Positions 1 through 9,600 of a DNA stretch of 64,000 nucleotides are shown piece after piece. A program made the position numbers and the translations under genes. The notes under the pieces were generated by a model that searched no databases, was not told the origin of the DNA, and saw only the letters and a program-made list of their open reading frames with translations. Where the stretch lies: the NCBI RefSeq assembly GCF_000002515.2, contig NC_006040.1, forward strand, positions 1,302,001-1,366,000, in the 5' to 3' direction. The stretch's first letter is position 1, and each line of letters starts with the position of its first letter. Origin of the DNA: Kluyveromyces lactis (taxonomy: Eukaryota > Ascomycota > Saccharomycetes > Saccharomycetales > Saccharomycetaceae).

Positions 1-1722
1 AGAGAATCGGATAGAGGACCATGCCAATTGTGTGAGAATCGAGGCATTGAATGCAGTTTTATGCAGGGTGAGCCAGACTCTTTGCCCACTATGATGGAAC
101 ATGAATGGCTCGCGGTGTTTTTGAATGAGGATGCGCCTTTTTACAATTTGAACACTTTAAATCGGACGCCGCAAAGCCCCCAGCAGAGGTATGTCCGTCG
201 ATCTTTAAATTATTCCGGTTCTGGTGGGGTCTACTATGGGATTCTGGGTGAATACGACCCGCTGCTTCGAGATAAATTCTTCCAATACGATGATAACAAC
301 GAGTGTTTGTTCCATGAGAAATTTTTCAGACGTATTGAACAACATGGGTTTTCATCGATCTTTGCTTATAAGAAATCTGACGTTGCAGAGCTTGAGAATT
401 TCAATTTGATCAACTTGACTCATGACCTTGATTCATACCTGCAGAAAGTTGGAAAGCTTCAGGTGTATATTCCTGCGTTGCTTACTCTTTATGTGAAGTT
501 TATCTTGCCAGATTTACCGATCTTTGATGGTCAAGCCATCAATTCTGTGTTTGCCTCATCAGATGACATCGGATCAGAGCGTGATTACGGTGAGTTTTCA
601 GACCCATTGCTGTTACTGTTGTTATACCGCTTGACTTATAGATGGTTTTACTACGATACATCGATACCGATGAAGGGTTTGGATATTATGAAGGGGAACG
701 ACTTACAATTCATTTTCGGAGAAGAATTCTTTACAGTCGTCTGGAATCAAATCAATAGGGAATTGATTGCCCCAACTCTAACAACACTTAAATGCATGAT
801 TATTTTCTACCATATTATAAGTTTCAAGAACACAGGCTATCGTACCCCTTTTGAGGCTAATTTCCTCAGCTCTATAATCAATACAGCGTACATTATGGGA
901 CTTCATATTGATTGTGCGGATTGGAATATACCCAAAGATGAAAAGAACCTTCGTAAAAGGTTATGGTGGGTTATCTTACTATTGGAAACCTGGAATAAAC
1001 TCGCATATTCGTTGCCAACATTAACTCTGAACAACGGCACTCTAGGTGAGGACGGACTTTCTTCAGTGGACTGTTTTAGCATGTTCGATGACATTGATGA
1101 TTTTTTCCCAACTTCCACCGTGTACTCCTTTTATTTATTCGTGAACTTGACATGTACTACTTGCAACCTGGTGAAAACTCTTTTCCAAGGCGAAATATCT
1201 ATGAATGATCCTAAGATTTCCCATTACGATGATTTGTTGAATGGATGGTTTAACGAATATTCTACATTGCCGTTAGACGCAAATGTATCTTATAGTAGCA
1301 TTACGCTTTGCTATGTCGTTTCCAAGATTCTTATATTGAGGTTAAAATTCAAACTGATAGCCGATGACTTGCAATATAACAAGCTTTGTTTCGATGATTC
1401 CATATTACTGTTCAACCAAGCGATGGAAATTTTACAAGGCAGTTCTGCGTCAGGTGTAAGTTGCTTCTGGTACAACTTTTCGAGGTCACAGTTCTTCTAT
1501 CTGAGAGATCTTTTACTTATCTTAATGATGATTGCAAATGATAAAGCTCAATCGTTGAAGGTCTTCAGGCTTGTGAGAAGTTTCAGAGAATGGCTAGCAA
1601 ATAATGCTAGAACGTTAAAGATTGTATTACCGGCTTTGATTAGGATTAATATAACAATAGCTAGTCTTGGAAACCAAGTTAAAAGGCTTAGAGATGAGCC
1701 AGCATCAAAACTATATAATTAA
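1..1722 (+). CDS. Zn2Cys6 fungal transcription factor, N-terminus cut off by window edge
   Basis: The reading frame is open from base 1. The first residues, with C-x-x-C and a third Cys seven residues later (bases 22-57), are the C-terminal half of a zinc binuclear cluster, so the true start lies outside the window. About 560 residues follow with the usual fungal_trans middle homology region; the segment around bases 910-1000 (D-W-N-I-P then K-R-L-W-W-V) is the typical family motif, most like Dal81/Tbs1-type regulators. By family it should bind CGG-containing DNA and regulate transcription in the nucleus; its target genes cannot be read from the sequence. It converges on the transporter gene on the other strand with only 64 bases between the stops. 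The exact orthologue is not recognised. Confidence 0.85.
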   Translation, partial: RESDRGPCQLCENRGIECSFMQGEPDSLPTMMEHEWLAVFLNEDAPFYNLNTLNRTPQSPQQRYVRRSLNYSGSGGVYYGILGEYDPLLRDKFFQYDDNNECLFHEKFFRRIEQHGFSSIFAYKKSDVAELENFNLINLTHDLDSYLQKVGKLQVYIPALLTLYVKFILPDLPIFDGQAINSVFASSDDIGSERDYGEFSDPLLLLLLYRLTYRWFYYDTSIPMKGLDIMKGNDLQFIFGEEFFTVVWNQINRELIAPTLTTLKCMIIFYHIISFKNTGYRTPFEANFLSSIINTAYIMGLHIDCADWNIPKDEKNLRKRLWWVILLLETWNKLAYSLPTLTLNNGTLGEDGLSSVDCFSMFDDIDDFFPTSTVYSFYLFVNLTCTTCNLVKTLFQGEISMNDPKISHYDDLLNGWFNEYSTLPLDANVSYSSITLCYVVSKILILRLKFKLIADDLQYNKLCFDDSILLFNQAMEILQGSSASGVSCFWYNFSRSQFFYLRDLLLILMMIANDKAQSLKVFRLVRSFREWLANNARTLKIVLPALIRINITIASLGNQVKRLRDEPASKLYN

Positions 1723-1786
1723 AAAGTTAAACAGTCGCGAGTAATAATGATATCAGGAGGTGATTAAAAGCCAATAGCACATTTTC

Positions 1787-4396
1787 TTATGGATATGAAC
1801 CTTTTCTTGGACCGAAATAACCGTCAAAAGCACTCGTTATATTTTTGAGAGTCTGCCTCCCCTCTCCACCATCAACACCGACGCCAACAATATTGTTTCC
1901 CCACCAGTCAATGGGCTTTGGTTTATATTTAACGGAAAAGAAGATAATGATTGCAGAAAAGGCAACGGCAGATGAGAACGCAGCAGCAAGCACGTAATTG
2001 TACTTTTCCCACCATTTAGTGTAGTACCTCTTGATGTAGAACATGAATCCGAAAGAGAAGTACAAACCGGCAGTCACATAAGATAAATTGTAAGGAGCAA
2101 ATTGTTGCATACCACCAATTAAGATTGTTGGATGGAATAGCCTCGTTTGTCTTGGGAAGAAATACTTGATAGCACAACACAATAGGCATAACAAGAACCC
2201 AATTAAGAATGTATATTTCAAGATTGGATATAATCCGTTAAACACTCTCTTAGGGCCGATGACACCCCAAAACACAGAAGAAGAGTAAAAGTTAACCTCC
2301 TTTGGACAAGTAAACTTGTTTTCTGCTTTCGACGTACAGATGTCTTTCACATTGACTATTTGCCAACTAATAACACCTAAAGAGACAAAACATTGAATTA
2401 AAACGCCGACTAATTGACCTTTGAAGACAGCGCGTTGTGGAATCTTAGCGTAATGTGCCAACTTTTGGTCAGCAATGTATGACTCTGCTTGGTTGTCTAT
2501 AGTGTAACCCAACGATTTTAACGTCATTAAAGCTAAACCGTTACCAGGAAGAGCATAACCAATAATGATCTCAGTGATCACACCCATAGTCATGTTGAAC
2601 CCTGTCATGGAGAATATAAAGCAGATTGGAATTAAAAACACAAAGTTAATTCCAAGGATGAAGAATAACCCCCATACAGGAGTTTGAGTTGGGTACAGTT
2701 TGATGCATAAGATACCCAGAACCAAAGCAACAACTAAAACGACCAGGAACCACCAATCAGGTACATCCTTGTACTTTTTCATTAACCTTGTTTGTGGGTC
2801 ATCAAAGCCATCATAAGTTGAACTTTTGATGCTAACGTTTCGGAAATTTTTGATCTGTCTGTACATTTGTTTGAAGCATTGTAATATGGATGCCCATTCG
2901 GTGAAGAAGACATAAAGAAATGCAAATGGATATTGAGCGAAGATACCACCGTAGACCAACAAATTACCAGCAGAGTAATACGGTGGAGAATACTCCTGAT
3001 ATTTTGACTCCACAAGCATTGAATTTTCATCCAATATGTCTTGAACGACATAAGACTCTCCTCTATTAGTGAAGATATCATTTGAATTTAATGGTAAAAA
3101 GGCTGTCCATTTATAGTTTGAATAATATATGCCTAATATAGCAAAGAATCCAATAAACGTCCCAATGTATTGATTCAATTGAGAAAAGAATGGGATAGTA
3201 AGGGCGTAGTTATAATCAATGATATTCCAATCAAAGGTAGGAACAGGGTTCAGTCCTAGCCCGTATTGGCTTCCTGTGACTACAGCAAGATCGAAGTTTT
3301 TAGGAGAACACCAGGTCAACCAACTGAAAGTGGATAAACCTTCGAACAAATAAGTAGGAATCCAATTGTAAATAAACATAATGACGAAGAATGTCAGAAA
3401 AAACTTGTAACGGGTCATTCGCCAACCGTTGATGTTTTCCTTAGAATCAGGTTTCAAAAGGGCCCCATTAAGAGCCAAAGTTGGGAACAACGTTGGCCAT
3501 ATGCACTTTTCATTGTAGATGACAAATTTTCTGAGTATACCTGCGTAGCCGAAACCGAGCAGTTGTGAACATAGCATTAACAATACTTCATAACCGAAAT
3601 CTAGCCATTTATTGTTGTAGAAGATTTCTAATCTTTGCACATAAATGTTATGGGAAACGTAAGTGTAACTTGTAGCGACATTGAAAATAATAGTGGAAAA
3701 CATCTGTTCCTTGAACGACCACGGTCCTGGATTGAAATTGACGGAAATCTTACCTAACTTGAAAGTATGATTGGGCATCACTCTTTCAAATAATTTACCA
3801 CATGGATATAACAAGATCTGCATCACTGGGGCCGTTAAAGAGATTTTTGGCTTTCTATGCACGAAAAATTCATTGACACCAGCACCCAAGATGGTCCAAA
3901 AGAAGCCCAAGAAGTAAGCTCTAAAAGTTTCGATGGGAATAGTTTCATCATCTATCGGAGAAGTGACTGTTCTGACTTCTGGATAAGGAGAATGGTAGTG
4001 GATCATTGCTGCATCAATTTTACACTGTTCGAACCATTCGAACTCACTATGACCCTGTTTCAAGTAGTCATCCCTATCGAGCAGAGAACGAGTTCTTTCA
4101 ATCAAATCTTCTGGTAAATTTGCGTCATCCTCATGTTCTTTCAAAGTCTTTTCTAAAATCTTTAAAGACTCCTCGATCGATAAACGCTTTGTCACAGTGA
4201 TCATATATTCAACTTCTTTCGGGTAGATACCATCTGGGAATGATTCTGGATCATGGCCGCAAGCTTCAACAATAGCATTGGTAAATTCTACACCGTAGTC
4301 TTCGAACTCTTCTAAATTACCATTATCAGTACTACTTTCTTTCTCCTGAATATTGAATTGATAATCTTTTTTCAAAGACGCCTCATCAGATTGCAT
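1787..4396 (-). CDS. OPT2: Oligopeptide transporter, OPT family (OPT2-like)
   Basis: 869 residues, close to the roughly 877 of S. cerevisiae Opt2. An acidic soluble N-terminus of about 135 residues leads into the family motif S-P-Y-P-E-V-R (residues 136-142), followed by many hydrophobic segments separated by short polar loops, as in the OPT family of polytopic proton-coupled peptide and glutathione transporters. A conserved N-P-x-P-T-F-D-W motif is present in the middle third. In S. cerevisiae Opt2 has been linked to glutathione and peptide handling and to membrane lipid asymmetry at the plasma membrane and late endomembranes. The neighbours differ from those of yeast OPT2, so the family is certain but one-to-one orthology is not. 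The start is the first ATG of the frame and gives the family's usual acidic N-terminus. Confidence 0.88.
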   Translation of the reverse strand: MQSDEASLKKDYQFNIQEKESSTDNGNLEEFEDYGVEFTNAIVEACGHDPESFPDGIYPKEVEYMITVTKRLSIEESLKILEKTLKEHEDDANLPEDLIERTRSLLDRDDYLKQGHSEFEWFEQCKIDAAMIHYHSPYPEVRTVTSPIDDETIPIETFRAYFLGFFWTILGAGVNEFFVHRKPKISLTAPVMQILLYPCGKLFERVMPNHTFKLGKISVNFNPGPWSFKEQMFSTIIFNVATSYTYVSHNIYVQRLEIFYNNKWLDFGYEVLLMLCSQLLGFGYAGILRKFVIYNEKCIWPTLFPTLALNGALLKPDSKENINGWRMTRYKFFLTFFVIMFIYNWIPTYLFEGLSTFSWLTWCSPKNFDLAVVTGSQYGLGLNPVPTFDWNIIDYNYALTIPFFSQLNQYIGTFIGFFAILGIYYSNYKWTAFLPLNSNDIFTNRGESYVVQDILDENSMLVESKYQEYSPPYYSAGNLLVYGGIFAQYPFAFLYVFFTEWASILQCFKQMYRQIKNFRNVSIKSSTYDGFDDPQTRLMKKYKDVPDWWFLVVLVVALVLGILCIKLYPTQTPVWGLFFILGINFVFLIPICFIFSMTGFNMTMGVITEIIIGYALPGNGLALMTLKSLGYTIDNQAESYIADQKLAHYAKIPQRAVFKGQLVGVLIQCFVSLGVISWQIVNVKDICTSKAENKFTCPKEVNFYSSSVFWGVIGPKRVFNGLYPILKYTFLIGFLLCLLCCAIKYFFPRQTRLFHPTILIGGMQQFAPYNLSYVTAGLYFSFGFMFYIKRYYTKWWEKYNYVLAAAFSSAVAFSAIIIFFSVKYKPKPIDWWGNNIVGVGVDGGEGRQTLKNITSAFDGYFGPRKGSYP

Positions 4397-5548
4397 GATT
4401 TATGAGCTGTATCTTGAACAGTATTGTCTTTCCTGTTTTTACGCTCGTTGCTGGTCTTAGTACTATCACGAAACTTATTTAAATCCAAATGCTTATTCAA
4501 TAACCATGGTCTGAGACAAAATAGGAACCCTTGGACTTGTATTTATATCTGTTGAATCGATCAAGCTGGGAAAGACGCTCGTGATGTATCTAACCTGCTG
4601 ATAACCTCCAGTTGAACTCAGAGTGATCCTCCAAGATGAAAAAAAAAAACTCTTATCTTGCGGGCTCTAAAATTAACACTAAACTCTAGTACTCTGGAAG
4701 TTTGTCTACTCCACAAAACTCACCCCTTCTGTTGAATTTACTAAGTGTAAACCTCAGTTGCAAAATGGAGTAGTTTGATTGAGTTGCTTGCCCGCTTGGT
4801 TTCTTTCTTTCTTTCGCTACTCTTAGCACTCCAAAATCAGCCATACACAGACTAACAATCAGTACATTCTCCGACAATCCTGTCAAAAGTGACAGATGCG
4901 GGATCAAATAGCACTCCTGGTATATCGGATATTGATACCACTCCTCGTGATACGGGTTTATGAAACTTTAGATGAGTCGATTTGACAGGTTTCTCCTAGT
5001 TGCCAGAATTCCTATACTGTAAACTTTAAAATGAAAATTCCGTAATGCGGACGCATTGTGTGAAAAATCAGAATTCGAGATTAGGATCATAAGGCGGCAT
5101 TAGTCTTTCTCGATTTGGAAAGGAAGTCCGCCTGATCACTAAATGACAGATTTTCCGAAACGGGAAATGTCATTTCCGCACCGACGTTCCACATCTGACA
5201 GACAAAGAGTTGAAAGGAATACATGATCTCCATCGAATACAGTAATGCAATGGTTAGCTATGTGATTTTATGATTGGTTCAACATTCCATGTTCGAATTT
5301 GAGTGAGGAGACAATAGAAACCGTCGTCTTGTGGAATTTTATTTCTTTCCATTAGAGTAATAGTTAGTGAACGCTACGTGGGTAGAGAGAACTGAGGAGA
5401 AGAACAGGGCCACATATATCCTCATTGGCCAGACCATTTATATATATAGTGCTTAATCTCATGAATGAGTATGCACTAAATGCTTTTAAAGTTTATTCTT
5501 TGATTATGTTACCCAACAGAAGAAGGTACCCATCAATTGAAGGCGAAA
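4397..5548. other. Intergenic region, divergent promoters of OPT2-like and C45 genes
   Basis: About 1.15 kb without a supportable gene. It holds a poly-A tract near 4639, a CTTATC (GATA-factor type) element near 4650, several CGG/CCG triplets between 5040 and 5190 that could suit zinc-cluster factors, and a TATATATATA box at 5439-5448 about 100 bases upstream of the 5549 start. The length suggests regulated rather than constitutive expression of both flanking genes. Confidence 0.5.
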
Positions 5549-6832
5549 ATGACAGTTGCAGTTGAAGAAGCGAATTATCCACATTTGGTACTAAGAGGAA
5601 CACCTTATGAACGTGGATTTGAACACGGCCGGTCCTTGAAAAATAAAATCTCACAATTGGGCCAACACTACAAAGAGTCTGACACTTTACCACCATGGGA
5701 CTGGTGTGAGAATGTCATTGTAAATTGTTACTTGCCAGCACTAGCTCAATATGACCCATATGCCATGGAGGAAATTAGAGGCATCTCTGAAGGTTCAGAA
5801 ACTGAGTTGACTGTTATCATGTTGATCAATGCGAGATACGACTTGACCAAGTATAAGAACAACGATCAGTTTTCCAAAAGTTTGGATACAACTGCTGATG
5901 AATGCACCACCGGTACTTTAATCGATGAGGGTTCTGTTAAGATGATTCAAAATTGGGACCTTGATGACTATGTTTACAAATACGATTTATGTGTCATCCT
6001 GGAAACCCATACTAGTCCGCAAGAGAATTTGCCAAAATGTATCCTCACTTTGGGTGAAGTGGGTCAATTGGGTAGATCTGGTATGAACTCTAAGGGTCTC
6101 GGTTTATGTGCCAATGCCTTGAACAGTAACATGGATTTCTTCGCATTCCCTCAGGATTTTAACGATAAAAATGAGGTGGAACAAGTGAAAGAGAAATACG
6201 GTATCAAGTTACCTGTGATTCCTATCTCATTTGCCAGAAGGAAGTTTTTAAGTTGTCACTCTTTCGCCAATGGGTTAAAATATATCGTCCAAGCGCCAAG
6301 ACATGTGTCTGGTAACGTTATGGTAGCCACTAGAGAAGCAGTAGCAATGGATTTCGAATTGACTGATACTTCTTATCAAATTGTTCATCCTACTTATGTG
6401 GATTCCAAGACTGGTGCTGAAATTTTACCTTGTTCGGATGCCCGTGCCATCTTGACCCATTCCAACCATTTCTTGTTGCCTAGATACTCATGTTCAGGTC
6501 AATACATACACTGCAAAAACCCTGGAGGATCCTCCTTTTACAGACATAACATCATGACCAAGAGATTTGTTGATATCATCAAGGGTACGCCAGTGAAAGA
6601 TGGTATCCCAATGGACTCCATTCGCGAAGCTATCAGCGACACCACTTGCGCTCCAAACAGTTTATCTGAGGAGGAGAATCCAAGATGTGAAACAGCTTTC
6701 GACGAACCTGAGGAAATATTGATGACTGTGGCTACTGCTATCTACGATTTGAATAAAGGTACCGCCATTTTCTGCAAGGGTCCTCCACATTTGTCCAAAC
6801 AATGGAAGAAGATCCAGATTACAATGGAATGA
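5549..6832 (+). CDS. Acyl-CoA:6-aminopenicillanate acyltransferase-like protein (peptidase C45, Ntn hydrolase)
   Basis: 427 residues from the ATG at 5549; the frame is open 12 bases further up only through a TTG codon. Family landmarks are clear: G-T-P-Y-E-R-G-F-E-H-G (17-27), the nucleophile region D-E-C-T-T-G with Cys119, Q-N-W-D-L-D soon after, and G-x-L-G-R-S-G-M-N-S-K-G-L-G around 180-195. In Penicillium isopenicillin N acyltransferase the precursor cuts itself before the equivalent Cys, which then becomes the N-terminal nucleophile. Here the residue before it is Glu rather than Gly. The C-terminus (I-T-M-E) is not a peroxisomal PTS1, so a cytosolic location is more likely. A yeast has no penicillin pathway, so the substrate is unknown; amide or N-acyl amino acid chemistry is an inference. 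A strong TATA box lies about 100 bases upstream. Confidence 0.85.
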   Translation: MTVAVEEANYPHLVLRGTPYERGFEHGRSLKNKISQLGQHYKESDTLPPWDWCENVIVNCYLPALAQYDPYAMEEIRGISEGSETELTVIMLINARYDLTKYKNNDQFSKSLDTTADECTTGTLIDEGSVKMIQNWDLDDYVYKYDLCVILETHTSPQENLPKCILTLGEVGQLGRSGMNSKGLGLCANALNSNMDFFAFPQDFNDKNEVEQVKEKYGIKLPVIPISFARRKFLSCHSFANGLKYIVQAPRHVSGNVMVATREAVAMDFELTDTSYQIVHPTYVDSKTGAEILPCSDARAILTHSNHFLLPRYSCSGQYIHCKNPGGSSFYRHNIMTKRFVDIIKGTPVKDGIPMDSIREAISDTTCAPNSLSEEENPRCETAFDEPEEILMTVATAIYDLNKGTAIFCKGPPHLSKQWKKIQITME

Positions 6833-6978
6833 TAAATAATTCATGTCTATTAAATACATCATATAGGATTAAATAATTGATTCAAGTCAATACGGTCCGA
6901 TGTGCGTAAACCATTACAACGTCCCGCTGCCAATTGTGTATATCTATCCCATCTCTGTGTTCTTGTCAAATATATTTC

Positions 6979-7265
6979 TGTTGAAACGGATCATAAAATA
7001 TGACCGGGTAACGACCAATGTAATAGGCGGTTAAGTATCAAGATGATACATAAGGATTGTTTCTAGTTGAAACATCATTAACCAATCTGAATTATTATAT
7101 AAGGAGGCATTAGATCTGAACATGGGGGATCAACACAGTCATGCCAGATCGCCAGGTGCATCAACATACACTACTAGATATATAGCTAATAAACATTATG
7201 GATTCATCAGATACCAAAGATCTTGAAATAACAACACGTGACTGGAAATACCAGTATCAACAACA
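6979..7265 (+). mobile_element. Solo LTR of a yeast LTR retrotransposon (Ty1/copia-type placement)
   Basis: 287 bases starting TGTTG and ending CAACA, flanked on both sides by the same five bases, ATTTC (6974-6978 and 7266-7270), the expected target duplication. It shares several blocks with the reverse-oriented LTR at 22912-23167, including a 13-base run with AATAGGCGGTTAA, a block with ATATATAGCTAAT, and CACGTGAC near the 3' end. It sits about 52 bases upstream of tRNA-Leu, as Ty elements do. No internal coding region remains. The intact duplication fits an insertion later reduced by LTR-LTR recombination. It is a fossil; the sequence distance to the second copy suggests that the two are not recent. 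Confidence 0.85.
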
Positions 7266-7317
7266 ATTTCCCTATATTTACATATTGAAAATAAATTATA
7301 CCATTCAAATGAATTTT

Positions 7318-7399
7318 GGCACTATGGCCGAGTGGTTTAAGGCGCCAGGTCGAGGTCCTGGTATCTCCGGATGCGCGAGTTCGAATCTCGCTGGTGTCA
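7318..7399 (+). tRNA. tRNA-Leu (anticodon GAG)
   Basis: An 82-base leucine tRNA without intron. The acceptor arms GGCACTA and TGGTGTC pair with two G-U pairs, followed by discriminator A. The A box region TGGCCGAGTGG, a long variable arm (GGTATCTCCGGATGC) and the B box GAGTTCGAATCTC are all present. The anticodon stem CCAGG/CCTGG encloses the loop with GAG at 7352-7354. A T6 run for Pol III termination follows within ten bases. Confidence 0.95.
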
Positions 7400-7646
7400 T
7401 TATATTTTTTGCTCCTTTTGGGTATAAATATGCGTTCGAAACCCATGTGGAACCTTTTACACAATTGTTTTTTTCAGCTATCTCGGATTTGAACATGAAT
7501 CTTGGAATACTTCACAAGCTGCTTCTCAACACAAGATGTTCAAGTTTTGAAGAGTGAAGATGACAAGTTGTGAACACTAATTCTGCAGTTATACTATTAA
7601 TATACAGTACTAGTAATACACAATACCCAGGATACCTGCTTATGAA

Positions 7647-8870
7647 ATGTCATTAAAAGCTATTGTTTTCGATAGAGTCTTGGGAAAATGTTCGGTGAAA
7701 ATACTAGATCAGTTATTGCTTCCTTACCAAACCCAATATTTGACAATTAATACAATTGATGATGGTTATAGATCTATCAAGAGCATGCAAGTGAGAGGTG
7801 CGCCTGCTATTGCTATTGTTGGTGTATTATCGACTTTAATGGAGTGTCAATTGCTGTTACAAGAATCATTTGTGAAGACACAGTCTTTCTATGACTTGAC
7901 TCAACTAGAAAAGATTTTGAATGAAAGGCTTGATTTGTTATTAAGTTCGAGACCTACTGCAGTTAATTTATCGAATGCGATCACAGATCTCCGCAAATTG
8001 ATTTCAAACGACATCGGCAAGACTTACAATTCTCTTTTCCAATATGCTTGTGATATAATTGACCACGATTATGCAGACAATTTCACAATGGGAGAAAACG
8101 GTGCCAAGCATTTGTTAGCGCAGTTGGAAAAAGAAGCTTTCGAAGGAGATTTTGGAGTCTTGACGATTTGCAATACAGGTTCACTTGCTACCTCAGGGTA
8201 TGGCACAGCGTTAGGTGTTATCAGATCTTTATATGAGAGAACAAAGAAGCAAATCAGCGGGGATGAACAACCAAAGAGGACGAAGACTTCGAATGCCAAA
8301 ATGGTTCGTGTATTCCCATTGGAAACACGTCCTTACAACCAGGGATCCCGCTTAACTGCATACGAATTGTTACATGATGAAATTCCATCCACGTTGATTA
8401 CAGACTCATCCATTTCATACCTAGTATCCACATCAAAGATACCTATCAAAGCTGCATTCGTTGGTGCTGATAGAATAGTTAAGAATGGTGACACGGCCAA
8501 TAAGATTGGTACTTACCAATTGTCAATCGTCTGTAGACACTTTGGGATCAAGTTTTACGTTGTCGCACCAACTACTACTTTTGATAGCAATACAGAAACT
8601 GGGGACAAGATAGTGGTTGAGGAAAGACCTCCAAATGAGTTCAGATTTGTTCAAGGTACTCTAATCGACGGAACTGACCCAACTCCGGTATTGAACGAAT
8701 CCAAGACTCCCGTGAAGGCCAAAGTTGGAATTACACCTTTAGATATGCCAGTATGGAATCCATCATTTGATATCACTCCATATACTCACATCGATGGTAT
8801 TATAACTGAGAAAGGAGTGTTCGCCAAGGATGAGAATGGTAATTTTCACTTGGAAACTGCCTTCCAGTGA
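7647..8870 (+). CDS. MRI1: Methylthioribose-1-phosphate isomerase
   Basis: 407 residues, close to yeast Mri1 (411). It isomerises 5-methylthioribose-1-phosphate to methylthioribulose-1-phosphate in the methionine salvage pathway, in the cytosol. Family motifs are present: the N-terminal V-R-G-A-P-A-I loop, T-I-C-N-T-G-S-L-A-T with the catalytic Cys, and G-A-D-R-I-V-K-N-G-D-T-A-N-K-I-G-T with the catalytic Asp, all typical of the eIF2B-alpha-like fold. In S. cerevisiae MRI1 is directly next to CLB2; here tRNA-Lys and a dehydrogenase gene lie between them. Confidence 0.95.
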   Translation: MSLKAIVFDRVLGKCSVKILDQLLLPYQTQYLTINTIDDGYRSIKSMQVRGAPAIAIVGVLSTLMECQLLLQESFVKTQSFYDLTQLEKILNERLDLLLSSRPTAVNLSNAITDLRKLISNDIGKTYNSLFQYACDIIDHDYADNFTMGENGAKHLLAQLEKEAFEGDFGVLTICNTGSLATSGYGTALGVIRSLYERTKKQISGDEQPKRTKTSNAKMVRVFPLETRPYNQGSRLTAYELLHDEIPSTLITDSSISYLVSTSKIPIKAAFVGADRIVKNGDTANKIGTYQLSIVCRHFGIKFYVVAPTTTFDSNTETGDKIVVEERPPNEFRFVQGTLIDGTDPTPVLNESKTPVKAKVGITPLDMPVWNPSFDITPYTHIDGIITEKGVFAKDENGNFHLETAFQ

Positions 8871-9080
8871 AGATGGAAGAGAACGTATTTCAGTGCCGCT
8901 ACTAAATAAAAGCTTATATATTAGTATTCAGTTTGGAAATTGAGAAAAAGTAATGATGTTGTAAGACGAGCACGCCCGTCAGCAGATTAGCAGGGGCCCA
9001 CAAGAGTTCAGCACAGTAGAAAGAACCAAGTGGGTTAAAGTAACTGTGTAACGGTTGCAAATTGAAAAAAAATGTAAGAA

Positions 9081-9170
9081 CTCCTCATAGGGGGCTCGAA
9101 CCCCTGACATTTCGGTTCCTTGCGAGCAATGCTTAAAAGCCGAACGCTCTACCAACTGAGCTAACAAGGA
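9081..9170 (-). tRNA. tRNA-Lys (anticodon TTT) with intron
   Basis: Read on the minus strand, a 90-base gene starting TCCTTGTTAGCTCAGTTGG and ending TATGAGGAG. The A and B boxes match yeast tRNA-Lys(UUU) almost exactly. Anticodon loop CTTTTA is followed by an intron of about 17 bases one base 3' of the anticodon, then the ACCGAA strand of the anticodon stem. The mature length is then 73, which is right for Lys. The downstream T-rich run is on the minus strand near 9067-9073. Confidence 0.93.
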
Positions 9171-9600
9171 CGAGTTCTTGTCCTTGCCTTTTTTCAGACA
9201 CACTATGTGCTGCTAATCGATCACACGCATTCAGTGTGACTCTCAATATTATAATCTCACTTACAGATTTATTCATCAACGTTGGCTTAGCTAGTTACCA
9301 CGAGTAGTCAAATCTCATGGTCTCAATAAGCACAACTCTGTTAGATATTCAATCTCGTTGTATGGTTCCTTGTCTATGTTGTCTGTTGTTTTTGTTTTGC
9401 TCTTACAGACACTTAATGTGCATTGCGTTACCTTTTTTTAAGGTTGAAGATGCAAACCACCATTATGTTCAATTTAACAACAGACCACCGCATGTACAGG
9501 CTAGAGCTTGACATTAGTGGTATAGTACTAACCTTTCGTATCTATCTACTGTACAGCAATAAGTTCTCAGTTGAGCATCTTTGTCATAAGAAATCGTACC
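9171..9600. other. Intergenic leader of the SDR gene with a possible intron
   Basis: No separate gene is supported. A perfect TACTAAC branch-point sequence lies at 9526-9532 and an acceptor-like CTGTACAG ends at 9556, 45 bases before the ATG at 9601. The best donor seen is the poor GTATGG at 9359. If that were used, an ATG at 9317 would join in frame to the SDR gene and add a Ser/Arg-rich leader of about 40 residues. This is weak evidence because TACTAAC occurs by chance in AT-rich DNA. Confidence 0.35.

Noticed and set aside
7198-7557. 119-codon frame running through the solo LTR and tRNA-Leu
   Set aside because: It reads through an LTR end and a complete tRNA gene, so it is a chance frame.
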